DNA of 29,862 nucleotides, taken from GCA-003244245 sp050699655. Lineage in GTDB: Bacteria > Actinomycetota > Actinomycetes > Mycobacteriales > Pseudonocardiaceae. Numbering within the stretch: position 1 is the stretch's first letter; each line of letters starts with the position of its first letter. The stretch covers positions 1-29,862 of the forward strand of contig JBOHFJ010000013.1 in the NCBI GenBank assembly GCA_050699655.1, in the 5' to 3' direction. Position numbers and translations under genes: made by a program. Of this stretch, positions 15,762-23,460 are shown one piece after another. Below the pieces are notes generated by a model. It was not told where the DNA came from. It worked only from the letters and a program-made list of their open reading frames with translations, and did not search any database.

Positions 15762-16958
15762 CTACAGGGGCAGACCGGCCCGGCGGGCCATGCCCTGTAG
15801 CTCCTGGCCGACCGCATCCCGCCGCGAGCGCCTGAGCAGTACGGCCAGGGTGTCACGGACGAACGGATCACGCAGTACCACGGCAGGAAAGATGCCCTCC
15901 GCGGTGCGTAACGCCCGCACCGCGTCGTCGTGGCGTCCCCGCAGTCGAGCCAGCGCCCGGCCGTAGGTCTGCCAGTACTGGGCACGACCCACCCGAAAAG
16001 GATGACTCTCCGGGACAATGCCCGCAGCGATGGGCACCACCTGGTCAGGGTCGCCCATTTCGAGAGCGAGCCACATCCGGTGCAGCGCCACGTCGGCAGG
16101 CGCGTGCACGAACCCCAGAGCGTCGGCCTTGCCGGTGGCCCCGAACCGCCCGGCGAGCTCCGCGGCCGCATCCAGTGGAGCAACCGCCTCGTCTGGGCGG
16201 CCGTCCAGCACTGCGGCGTAGGCGTGAGAGATCTCAAGATTGCATACCAGACCGGCGGTGTCGGCTGTCGTCGACGGAACAGTGATCGAATTGAGTCTGG
16301 ACCGACTGAGCTCAAGCGCCCCACCGGCCTCCAAAGTGGCGACTACACCGAACCCAGCCACGCCGAGCGTGGTGATCTCGCCGCGCTCCTGGGCCAGACG
16401 CCGCGCCAGGAACACGGTCCGGCGGGCCAGATCGGCGGGCGCGGCTGCGTACGTCAGCCACAGTCGGGTGACGTGTACATGCAGGGACACCGCCAACTCA
16501 AGCAGCTCGCCGTGGTCGGTGCCGGTGTCCAGGGTGGTGTGCAGGTTGCGGATCAGGCCGGGCAGTTCGGTGGCCACCTCGGCGAACCGGCACGCCCGCA
16601 GCTGCCGGTGAAGGTGGCGTACCTGGTCCCGCAGCACCGCCACGGGTAACACCATCCCCCCGGGCTCGCCGCTCTCGATCCCGTCCAAGGCCAATTGCAC
16701 GGCCGCCGCAGTTGAATCGGTGTGCCCGTTGGCCGGTGCGGGCACAGGGGGCCTGGTCAGCTCCGCGGCGGATATCTGGAGCGCATCAGCCAGGGCATGG
16801 ATCTGGTTCAGGGTCGGAGACAGTTCACCGCGCTCGATCCGGCTCAGGGTGTCCTTGCTCATCCCGGCCAGCCCGGCGATCACCCGTAGCGACTTGCGCC
16901 GCTCGTGGCGGACCCGCCACAGCGCCCATCCGATCGTGCGCGCCTCCTCAGCGTCCAT
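15762..16958 (-). CDS. XRE-family transcriptional regulator with TPR-like C-terminus
   Basis: 398 residues. The N-terminal helix-turn-helix (about 9-65) reads IGWALWRVRHERRKSLRVIAGLAGMSKDTLSRIERGELSPTLNQIHALADALQI, a standard XRE/Cro DNA-binding domain. A linker of about 30 residues and a long helical region with repeated Ala/Leu-rich hairpins follow, similar to the TPR-like sensor domains of actinomycete regulators that bind small signals or peptides. ATG 16958 fits the domain start and has GGAGGGG upstream; an ATG at 16985 is in frame. The region near 16210-16265 (TADTAGLVCNLEISHAYAAVLDG) is duplicated in the debris at 25086-25160. It probably controls the downstream Cys-rich genes (inference). 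Confidence 0.85.
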   Translation of the reverse strand: MDAEEARTIGWALWRVRHERRKSLRVIAGLAGMSKDTLSRIERGELSPTLNQIHALADALQISAAELTRPPVPAPANGHTDSTAAAVQLALDGIESGEPGGMVLPVAVLRDQVRHLHRQLRACRFAEVATELPGLIRNLHTTLDTGTDHGELLELAVSLHVHVTRLWLTYAAAPADLARRTVFLARRLAQERGEITTLGVAGFGVVATLEAGGALELSRSRLNSITVPSTTADTAGLVCNLEISHAYAAVLDGRPDEAVAPLDAAAELAGRFGATGKADALGFVHAPADVALHRMWLALEMGDPDQVVPIAAGIVPESHPFRVGRAQYWQTYGRALARLRGRHDDAVRALRTAEGIFPAVVLRDPFVRDTLAVLLRRSRRDAVGQELQGMARRAGLPL

Positions 16959-17129
16959 TCGAGGACCCCTCCTCCCCACCTCCACACCGATACCCCGGGG
17001 AGCTACTCCTGGAGCGGGAACCTCGGTGCGGTGGTGGCATCAGGTTACGCGCTGATGCACCTCTCGAATGTGCGCCCCGCCACCGGTAGCAGCACCCGCC
17101 GCACGGACCACCGTGGCTGTCTGACCGGC

Positions 17130-17327
17130 ATGAAGGTCGACGCCGCATCACGATGCGAAACCGGCCAGACACTCAGTCTGGTTGTGGCCACTCTGCCGCG
17201 GCGGGCGCTGGAGCGGCCCAGTCCTCTTGAGTGCTATACCCACACGCAGACTGGTTTCCCGGTGATCCGACTCGGTGGCGCACCGATCACGGTGGATGAT
17301 GTCCGAGCGCTGGACGATGAGGAATGA
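17130..17327 (+). CDS. VapB-type antitoxin, apparently shortened at the N-terminus
   Basis: 65 residues from ATG 17130. The C-terminal part (TQTGFPVIRLGGAPITVDDVRALDDEE) is typical of antitoxins paired with this type of VapC, and GQTLSLVVATLPRRALERP resembles the second helix of a ribbon-helix-helix domain. The first strand and helix expected in front (MRTTI...LDDD-like) are missing. In their place is MKVDAASRCE, encoded across the inverted repeat 17144-17157. The frame is open back to 16905 but gives no RHH-like sequence. It overlaps the toxin start by ATGA. It may have lost DNA binding while still neutralising the toxin. Confidence 0.5.
   Translation: MKVDAASRCETGQTLSLVVATLPRRALERPSPLECYTHTQTGFPVIRLGGAPITVDDVRALDDEE
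17144..17158. repeat. Inverted repeat CGCATC-ac-GATGCG in the antitoxin gene start
   Basis: The sequence CGCATCACGATGCGA repeats the TCGCATC/GATGCGA motif of 8299-8314 and of the hairpin at 4189-4228. It lies within the first codons of the proposed VapB gene. It may be an operator, or a small repeat whose insertion removed the antitoxin N-terminus. Confidence 0.45.
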
Positions 17328-17722
17328 CGACGCTACTCGACAGCAACGTCATCATCGCGCTCGCGGTGCACGAGCATGTTCATCATGATGCAGCTCTCGC
17401 GTGGCTGGCCTCCACCGATGGCCTGATCGCCACCTGCCCGATCACGCAGGGTGCGTTGATCAGGATGTTGTTGCGCCGGGGGGCACGCCCCGATCAGGCT
17501 GTGCACCAGCTGGGAATCATCGCCGCTCAGGCACGGCACGAGTTCTGGCCAGATCAGGTGCCGTTCACCGACGTTGAGCTGCGTGGCGTGATCGGCCACC
17601 GGCAGGTCACCGATGCCTACCTCGCCCAGCTCGCCCGGTCCCGCTCGGGTCGGCTAGCCACTTTCGACCCAGGTCTCGCTCAACTACACGCCGACGTCGC
17701 GGACCTCGTACCCACCGGCTGA
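17324..17722 (+). CDS. vapC: PIN-domain toxin, VapC family
   Basis: Predicted ribonuclease of 132 residues, the usual VapC size. The PIN-domain acidic residues are visible: D6 in LLDSNVIIAL, D93 in VTDAYLAQLA and D114 in LATFDPGLA. The PITQGALIRMLLR stretch, in which Gln follows PIT, is typical of the CPITQ subgroup. GxLATFDxxL near the end is highly characteristic. ATG 17324 overlaps the antitoxin stop, so the toxin is translationally coupled to its antitoxin. Targets of this family are usually tRNA or rRNA (family knowledge). Confidence 0.9.
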   Translation: MTTLLDSNVIIALAVHEHVHHDAALAWLASTDGLIATCPITQGALIRMLLRRGARPDQAVHQLGIIAAQARHEFWPDQVPFTDVELRGVIGHRQVTDAYLAQLARSRSGRLATFDPGLAQLHADVADLVPTG

Positions 17723-17987
17723 CGCTGCACTATAACAGTCACCGCCGCAACTCCCGATATGGCGGCGTACACCTCGTCCACGTTCCCGGGTCGATGGTCC
17801 ATGACGGCAATCTGCCTTGCCACTGCACCGACTTAAGGTTTCAGGACGATGGCCGAATGAGCTATGATTCATAGCACGGGCCGGGATGAATCAGACACTA
17901 TTTTCACTGGAGTTCGCCCAGGGGTGCACGTCGGGGCGGTATGTCTTTTTTGGTGCTGTTTGGTGCTGTTTGGGGGTGTTGTGAGTC
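17723..17987 (+). promoter_or_regulatory. Upstream region of the terpenoid cluster
   Basis: Non-coding as far as I can see. It contains the perfect inverted repeat GCTATG-att-CATAGC (17861-17875), a candidate operator. Just before the first gene there is a run of 10-bp tandem repeats: TGGTGCTGTT twice (17951-17970), then TGGGGGTGTT (17971-17980). The last unit supplies the GGGGGTG that probably serves as ribosome site for ATG 17988. The local GC content is lower than in the flanking genes. No clear -35/-10 pair could be chosen. Confidence 0.5.
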
Positions 17988-19031
17988 ATGGCAACTTTGG
18001 CTCCGCAAGGGGTGATCCGGTCGGCACGTCAGATACTTCTCGATACCGCTGCTGTTGTAAATCCTGCGTTACGAACAGCGGTGGAGACGTTGCCACGTAG
18101 GATTCAGCATGCAGTCGGGGTGCATTTCGGGTGGTGGGACCGTGCGGGCGTACCGCTGGCTATGACGGCTTCCGGGAAGGTTGTGCGGCCGGCGCTGGTT
18201 CTTTTGAGCTGTGCTGCGGTGGGCGGTGATCCGAAAGCGGGCTTATCGGCCGCGGTGGGGGTGGAGCTAGTCCACAACGCTTCTCTGCTGCACGATGACA
18301 TCATCGACGGTGATCAGATGCGGCACGGGCGACCAGCGCTGTGGGGAGTTCTGGGCCTGCCGGCGGCGATTCTGGCTGGGGACGCGCTGTTCTTCCTGGC
18401 CATGCAAGTCCTGGCAGGCTCTCCCATCCCGCTGTGTGACAGCGGGATGGGAGAGCTGATGGGGGCGGTGCAGAAGCTCATCGAAGGCGAGTACACCGAC
18501 ACGCTTCTGGAAGACCGTCAGCACGTGTCGTTAGCCGAGTGCGAGACGATGGTGGCTGGGAAGACGGGATCTCTGATCGTCGCCGCATGTGGTCTGGGGG
18601 CGCTGGCGGGCGGGGCCAGCGAGCGGCAGGCAGCGCATCTGCGTGCTTTTGGCCACCATCTGGGTATTGCCTTCCAACTAGTCGATGATGTGCTGGGGAT
18701 ATGGGGCGATCCAGACCGGACTGGCAAACCGGTGCGGTCTGATCTTCGCGCACGCAAGAAAACGTTTCCTGTGGTCGCCACGCTGGCTGCGAAAGAGGCC
18801 GCTTCGCTTGAGCTGGAACGCCTGTTTGCCTGCGGGGTGTCGCTGTCAGATGAAGAGGCTAGGCGGGCGGTGGAACTGATAGAGGCTGCGGACGGAAAGG
18901 CATGGGCTATCAACAAGTCCGAACAGCACCACGTCGCTGCTCTCGAGCACTTGCGCGCCGCTAGGCCTGCGGTTGCCGTCGTCGCGGAACTGGCCGCGCT
19001 GACCGAGTTCATCATCGGCAGAGACCGATGA
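17988..19031 (+). CDS. Polyprenyl diphosphate synthase (probable geranylgeranyl diphosphate synthase)
   Basis: Trans-isoprenyl diphosphate synthase, 347 residues. It condenses isopentenyl diphosphate with an allylic diphosphate to make a linear prenyl diphosphate. The first aspartate-rich motif is D103-D104-I-I-D107 (LLHDDIIDGD), preceded by GKVVRPAL, which binds IPP. The second motif is FQLVDDVLGIWGD, followed by RSDLRARKKTFPV. Small residues (A98, S99) lie four to five positions before the first motif, where bulky aromatics would stop at C15, so a C20 product is likely (inference). It is the first gene of the terpenoid cluster and would feed the terpene synthase. The 71-bp gap to the P450 gene is AT-rich and could hold a second promoter. 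Confidence 0.92.
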   Translation: MATLAPQGVIRSARQILLDTAAVVNPALRTAVETLPRRIQHAVGVHFGWWDRAGVPLAMTASGKVVRPALVLLSCAAVGGDPKAGLSAAVGVELVHNASLLHDDIIDGDQMRHGRPALWGVLGLPAAILAGDALFFLAMQVLAGSPIPLCDSGMGELMGAVQKLIEGEYTDTLLEDRQHVSLAECETMVAGKTGSLIVAACGLGALAGGASERQAAHLRAFGHHLGIAFQLVDDVLGIWGDPDRTGKPVRSDLRARKKTFPVVATLAAKEAASLELERLFACGVSLSDEEARRAVELIEAADGKAWAINKSEQHHVAALEHLRAARPAVAVVAELAALTEFIIGRDR

Positions 19032-19102
19032 TGAACTCGAACGCACAAAAATCCATACGACGTCCCTCCAATTAAATTCCTTGTAGTTTGCGGGAGGATC
19101 CC

Positions 19103-20482
19103 ATGAAATCCGTTTCCATGCTGCCCCAGGCGCCCGGAGGAATGGTGGTACTCGGACATGCGCTACCGATGCTGCGTGATCCGCTGGAATTCCTGCGGAT
19201 TTTACCGACCTATGGCGATCTGGTTGAGATCCGCGTCGGCCCATTCAAAGCCGTCGTGATCTGTGATCCAGACCTCACGCAACAAGTCTTTGTCAATGAC
19301 CGCGTCTTTGACAAGGGTGGCCCCTTCTACGACCGAGTCCGGGAAGTTATCGGCAACGCGCTCGGCACCTGTGCGCACGATGGCCACCGGCGGCAGCGAC
19401 GACTGGCCCAACCCGCCTTCCACCGTGACCGCTTTCCCGAGTATTCTCAGTTAATGGCCCGTGAAATTATCACCGTGACCAGGGCTTGGCGCGATGGCCA
19501 AGCCATTGATGTCCTATCCGAGACGATGATGATCAGTACCCGAATATCCGTCGCGCTGATGTTCGGCGACACGCCGCTACCCGCTTCCCTCGGCGAGATT
19601 ATCGACCATGTCACGACTATGGCTAAAGACGTTTACATGATGATGTTCCTCAAGCGACCGTTGAACCGTCTTCCCATCCCGAGCGCCCGCCGCTTCGAGC
19701 GCGCGTGCAAGAGCCTGAGGACCATTCTCGGCCGCCTGCTCCATGACCGGCGATCCGACGAAACTGGCCATCACGATCTACTGTCGATTCTTCTGGCAGG
19801 CGGTTACACCTGTGGTGGAGCTCCCGCCACCACAGGGAAAGAAGAGCAGGCCCTGTCTGATGTCGAGGCAATCGACCAGCTCATCACGTTCTTCATCGGC
19901 AGCATGGAGACGACGGGTATCACCCTAGCCTGGGCCCTGGACCTGACGGCCCGCCACCCTGATATCCAAAAAAGTCTTCAGGTCGAGATCGACTCCTTCC
20001 GTGGCTGCCCCATCCGGTTTGATGACTTGCCCGCGCTGGCTCTGACCCAACAGGTCATCACCGAGACCCTGCGCTTGTATCCGCCGGTCTGGTTCATGAC
20101 CCGCAAGACCACCGCCGACTCCCGCCTCGGAGAACATCCCATTCCTGCCGGAACCACCCTCGTCTACAGCCCCTACCTGATCCACCACCGGTCGGATCTG
20201 CACCCTGACCCCAACCGCTTCGACCCGGACCGCTGGACAACCGGGCACACCACCCCGCGGCATGCTTTCATCCCCTTCGGTGGCGGCGCGCGTAAATGCA
20301 TCGGCGACGTCTTCGCCCTCACCGAGGCCGCCTTGGCGCTGGCCGTCATCACCGCCGACTGGAACCTGGAGCCCACCACCAGCCAACCACCCCGCCCTAT
20401 ACTCGGCGCCACACTCAGGCCGCAACGGTTCACGCTTCGAGTCACGTCCCGCCATTCCGGAGAAATTCGAAAATTCATATAG
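19103..20482 (+). CDS. Cytochrome P450 (first of two paralogues)
   Basis: 459-residue monooxygenase, class I bacterial size. It shows the ETLR motif of helix K, RFDPDRW, and the haem loop FGGGARKCIG with cysteine C399 as iron ligand. The I-helix reads IGSMETTG: the acid-threonine pair is kept, but the AG that normally allows the oxygen-binding kink is GS, which may affect catalysis. The overall pattern (NDRVFDKGG, HRRQRRLAQPAFH) resembles terpene-oxidising P450s such as the pentalenene and albaflavenone oxygenases. It is similar throughout to the second P450 at 21784-23130, so the two are tandem duplicates now separated by the terpene synthase. GGGAGG (19092-19097) precedes ATG 19103. The substrate is probably the cyclised terpene made by the neighbour. 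Confidence 0.94.
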   Translation: MKSVSMLPQAPGGMVVLGHALPMLRDPLEFLRILPTYGDLVEIRVGPFKAVVICDPDLTQQVFVNDRVFDKGGPFYDRVREVIGNALGTCAHDGHRRQRRLAQPAFHRDRFPEYSQLMAREIITVTRAWRDGQAIDVLSETMMISTRISVALMFGDTPLPASLGEIIDHVTTMAKDVYMMMFLKRPLNRLPIPSARRFERACKSLRTILGRLLHDRRSDETGHHDLLSILLAGGYTCGGAPATTGKEEQALSDVEAIDQLITFFIGSMETTGITLAWALDLTARHPDIQKSLQVEIDSFRGCPIRFDDLPALALTQQVITETLRLYPPVWFMTRKTTADSRLGEHPIPAGTTLVYSPYLIHHRSDLHPDPNRFDPDRWTTGHTTPRHAFIPFGGGARKCIGDVFALTEAALALAVITADWNLEPTTSQPPRPILGATLRPQRFTLRVTSRHSGEIRKFI

Positions 20483-20566
20483 TGAATCTCATGAAAAACG
20501 ATACACTCGACGCACCATCTGAATGACTATCACTACTTCTCGCGGTCGGATCTCAGGAGATCAAAA

Positions 20567-21625
20567 ATGACCTTCAATCTTGTTCCGGATGGATTCTTCA
20601 CTTTCTATTCCCCTTTTTCTGAAGAAGTCAGCTCCACTGTTGAAGACCTTGAAACTGGGACTCTTTCTTGGGCTGAGAAGTTTGACCTGGGTCAAGGTGA
20701 CGCACGAGCAACGTTGCTCTACGCGTTGACTGGCTCCAAGTTCATGTGCCATGTGTACCCTCATGCCAAAGGAAATCTGGCGCAAGCCCTCTCTGACTAC
20801 AGCGCATGGGGGTTCGCGGCCAACGACCATGCGGTTCCCGCAGACCCGGCCATACGGACCTGCGATGTTCTCCACACCCTTTTTCGATGGGTCCGCGCCA
20901 TGCGCTCACCTGACTCATGGGTAGCCGGCGACGACAGTCTCTCGGCGGCTCTCCGGGATACTTTCTTGCGTTTGCGTGATTGTATGACGCCCGTCCAGAT
21001 GCACCGCTTCACGGCGGGACAGACCTCCTGGTTGCTTGATCAAGCCTGGGAGACCAGCCTGCGCGAACGCGGTGCCGCGCTGACGGTCAACGAATACTTG
21101 GCCATGCGTATCGGAGCCGGCGGCGCCTACGCCGCGACCAGCTACATCGATGCCGTCGAAGGCATCGAAGTCCCTGACCAGGAGTGGGCTTCCCCGATAG
21201 TCCGAGCCGCCGCCGAGGCGGGAATGATGGCGGGCCTGCTAGACAATGACCGATACTCCCTGGGCAAAGAATCCCACCCTCAATTCAAAAAATACAACAT
21301 CTTCGACGCGATCAGGCACGAAAACCCAGATTTCTCTCCCCAACAAGCCATGCTCCGCGGCATCGCCATCCGCGATTGTCTACTTGTCCTCTACATTCGT
21401 CTATGTGGCCAGTTTCTTCAGGGCGGCAGCGAAGAGTTACGTCAGTACTTCGTCGGCGTTGACCGCATTATCAGCGGAAACATTACTTACGGAACCACGG
21501 CCTTGCGCTACCTCAACCCGGCATCCGCCGCAACAATCCGGTATACCGAGAAACCTCCGGCGGACCTACCAACGACCCCATTGCAGTACCCAACCATCGC
21601 CTGGTGGTGGGACCACCTCAAATAG
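20567..21625 (+). CDS. Class I terpene synthase with altered first metal motif
   Basis: 352 residues, usual for a bacterial single-domain terpene cyclase. The second metal motif is complete, N227-D-x-x-S231-x-x-x-E235 (NDRYSLGKE). The pyrophosphate sensor Arg is R181, exactly 46 residues before it, and a C-terminal RY pair is present near 329-330. The first aspartate-rich motif, normally DDxx(x)D/E after a conserved aromatic stretch, reads N86-D87-H-A-V (WGFAANDHAV), so the first Asp is Asn and the distal acid is missing. Such a change may alter metal binding or product, or the motif may lie slightly differently. AGGAG lies seven bases before ATG 20567. With the C20-type prenyl synthase nearby, a diterpene product is likely but a sesquiterpene cannot be excluded. 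Base composition in the first 200 bp is AT-rich. Confidence 0.88.
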   Translation: MTFNLVPDGFFTFYSPFSEEVSSTVEDLETGTLSWAEKFDLGQGDARATLLYALTGSKFMCHVYPHAKGNLAQALSDYSAWGFAANDHAVPADPAIRTCDVLHTLFRWVRAMRSPDSWVAGDDSLSAALRDTFLRLRDCMTPVQMHRFTAGQTSWLLDQAWETSLRERGAALTVNEYLAMRIGAGGAYAATSYIDAVEGIEVPDQEWASPIVRAAAEAGMMAGLLDNDRYSLGKESHPQFKKYNIFDAIRHENPDFSPQQAMLRGIAIRDCLLVLYIRLCGQFLQGGSEELRQYFVGVDRIISGNITYGTTALRYLNPASAATIRYTEKPPADLPTTPLQYPTIAWWWDHLK

Positions 21626-21692
21626 AGGAGTCTATCGGGCGCTGATCGGGTATGGCACTGGTGGGCACTAATGAGAGTCCTCACCTAAGGGC

Positions 21693-21770
21693 ATGAATGC
21701 CAATCAGCGGATCACTTTTCTCACCGACGGCGGCGAGGCGCTGAGAGCTTGCGCTCCCCGCCACCAGACC
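21693..21770 (+). mobile_element. Short remnant of an ISKra4-like transposase
   Basis: The frame from ATG 21693 reads NQRITFLTDGGEALR. That resembles the conserved RVTFLTDGGEDVRDL segment of ISKra4-family transposases, as I remember it. Only about 25 codons remain before the sequence becomes unrelated and reaches the ribosome site of the second P450 gene. It indicates an old insertion or deletion event between the terpene synthase and the second P450. Confidence 0.5.
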
Positions 21771-21783
21771 CCTGGAGAAGATC

Positions 21784-23130
21784 ATGACGACTGAGCGTGC
21801 GGCTGGCACCGCGCCGGGAGCATTACCGTTACTCGGCCATGTCCTGCCGCTGTTGCGCAACCCACTGCGGTTCCTGGCCTCTCTGCCCGCCCGCGGTGAA
21901 CTGGTGCGTATCCGGATCGGGCCCCTCAAGGCGATCGTGGTGTGCGCGCCGGAGCTGATCCGTCAGGTCCTGCTCAACGACCGCGTCTTCGACAAGGGCG
22001 GGCCCGTGTTCGACCGGGGCCGCGAGGTGGTTGGCGATGATCTCATCAACTGCCCGCACAGCCTGCATAGGCGGCAACGTCGCCTAGCCCAGCCCGCTTT
22101 CCACCCCACCCGACTGCCCAGCTACGTGCACGTGATGACCAAACACATCGCCGAGGTGGCCGCTTCATGGCGAGACGGCCAGGTCCTCGACGTCCTCCCT
22201 GAGATGATGACACTCACCGCTAGGACCGCAGTGGAGACGATGTTCTCCGACGCACTGCCGGCCGCTCTGCTTGGCGCGATGCTCGACGATTTCAACACCA
22301 TCGGGGCGGGGGTCTACAAGCGCGTGCTCCTGCCGCCACCGCTGGTCAAATTCCTTATTTTCGGCAACCACCAGTACGACCGGGCCCGACTCCGCCTGCG
22401 AGGGATCATCGGCCGCGCCATCACCGAGCGCCGAGCCAGCGGCGCCGACTGTGGTGACTTACTGTCGATGCTGCTGGCCGCCCGCGACCCCGCCGACAAC
22501 CAGGGCCTGTCCGACACCGAGGTCGTCAACCAGGTCATGGCGTTCTTCTTCGCGGGGTCGGAGAGCACCGCCGCCACCTTGGCGTGGGGGATACACCTGC
22601 TGGCGCGCCATCCCGAGGTCGAACACCGGCTGCACGCCGAGGTCGACGCCGTCCTCGCGGGCGCGCCCACCAGCATTGATGACCTACCGAAACTAGAACT
22701 GACCGGCCGGGTCGTCACGGAGACCCTCCGAATGTACCCGCCTGGCTGGATATTCACCCGCATCACCACCACCGACACCCGCCTGGGCGGGCACCCCATC
22801 CCGGCCGGGAGCACGATCGTCTATAGCCCCTACCTCCTCCACCACCGAGCCGACCTCTACCCCGATCCCGACCGCTTCGACCCCGACCGCTGGATCGACA
22901 AGCACACCGCGCAACCACCGCGCGAGGCCTTTGTTCCCTTCGGCGGTGGGGCCCGCAAATGTATCGGCGACACCTTCGCCGTTACCGAGGCCACCCTCGC
23001 CCTGGCCACCCTCACCGCCCGCTGGCGCCTGCGGCTCCTCCCCGGCCAACACGTCCACCCCGCATTGTCCATCGTGCTGCGTCCACGCGGGCTGCGGATG
23101 CGCGCCACAGCACGAAGCGTGTCTCAGTAG
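21784..23130 (+). CDS. Cytochrome P450 (second of two paralogues)
   Basis: 448-residue monooxygenase. The I-helix FFFAGSESTAATLAW has the canonical AGxExT pattern, unlike its paralogue. Helix K has ETLR, then RFDPDRW, and the haem loop FGGGARKCIG carries ligand C393. The N-terminal PGALPLLGHVLPLLRNPLRFLASLP is a proline-rich entry region without a membrane anchor, so the enzyme is soluble and needs a ferredoxin and reductase that are not in this window. Higher GC than the first P450 and the terpene synthase suggests a different history or later amelioration. GGAGAAG lies just before ATG 21784. It probably oxidises the same terpene skeleton at another position. Confidence 0.95.
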   Translation: MTTERAAGTAPGALPLLGHVLPLLRNPLRFLASLPARGELVRIRIGPLKAIVVCAPELIRQVLLNDRVFDKGGPVFDRGREVVGDDLINCPHSLHRRQRRLAQPAFHPTRLPSYVHVMTKHIAEVAASWRDGQVLDVLPEMMTLTARTAVETMFSDALPAALLGAMLDDFNTIGAGVYKRVLLPPPLVKFLIFGNHQYDRARLRLRGIIGRAITERRASGADCGDLLSMLLAARDPADNQGLSDTEVVNQVMAFFFAGSESTAATLAWGIHLLARHPEVEHRLHAEVDAVLAGAPTSIDDLPKLELTGRVVTETLRMYPPGWIFTRITTTDTRLGGHPIPAGSTIVYSPYLLHHRADLYPDPDRFDPDRWIDKHTAQPPREAFVPFGGGARKCIGDTFAVTEATLALATLTARWRLRLLPGQHVHPALSIVLRPRGLRMRATARSVSQ

Positions 23131-23180
23131 GTGAGTTTCTTGAAACAGGTGAGTGTTGAGGAACACCCCGGAGAGAGTTC

Positions 23181-23246
23181 ATGGGCAAACACGACAACGA
23201 GGACGACAAGAGGAAGGACACCATCGCTGAGCCGGTGGCGGCGTGA
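23181..23246 (+). CDS. Possible 21-residue peptide
   Basis: A short frame starting MGKHDNEDDKRK has a good ribosome site (GGAGAG, 23170-23175) five bases before the ATG and ends with TGA at 23244-23246. The peptide is highly charged. It could be a genuine small product, a leader, or the stump of a larger gene cut off by the IS6-like remnant that follows. Coding is uncertain. Confidence 0.3.
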   Translation: MGKHDNEDDKRKDTIAEPVAA

Positions 23247-23254
23247 CCGAACTT

Positions 23255-23405
23255 GTGGCACCACCTCGGATCGTCTCGTAGCTGACGATGACCCCACGCG
23301 CCAGCATCATCGTCTTGATCTCGCGGAAACCGAGCGGGAACCGGTGGTACAACCAGATGCAGTGGCTGATGATCTCCGCCGGTTATCGATGGCCCTTGTA
23401 CAGCT
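23255..23405 (-). mobile_element. Decayed fragment of an IS6-family transposase
   Basis: On the minus strand the sequence reads YKGHR-stop-PAEIISHCIWLYHRFPLGFREIK, then MMLARGVIVSYETIR. That is the N-terminal helix-turn-helix region of IS6/IS26-type transposases (usual form: RYPxEIIxHCVWLYHRFPLSFRE). A TAA replaces the conserved Tyr after GHR, and a one-base deletion after YETIR moves the expected RWCxKFG into another frame. The DDE catalytic part is absent. Non-functional remnant lying between the second P450 and the acyltransferase. Confidence 0.7.
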
Positions 23406-23460
23406 ACGACGACACGACACCCATCATTTCGACTACTTAATCATTGGACGGCTCGCTGCC

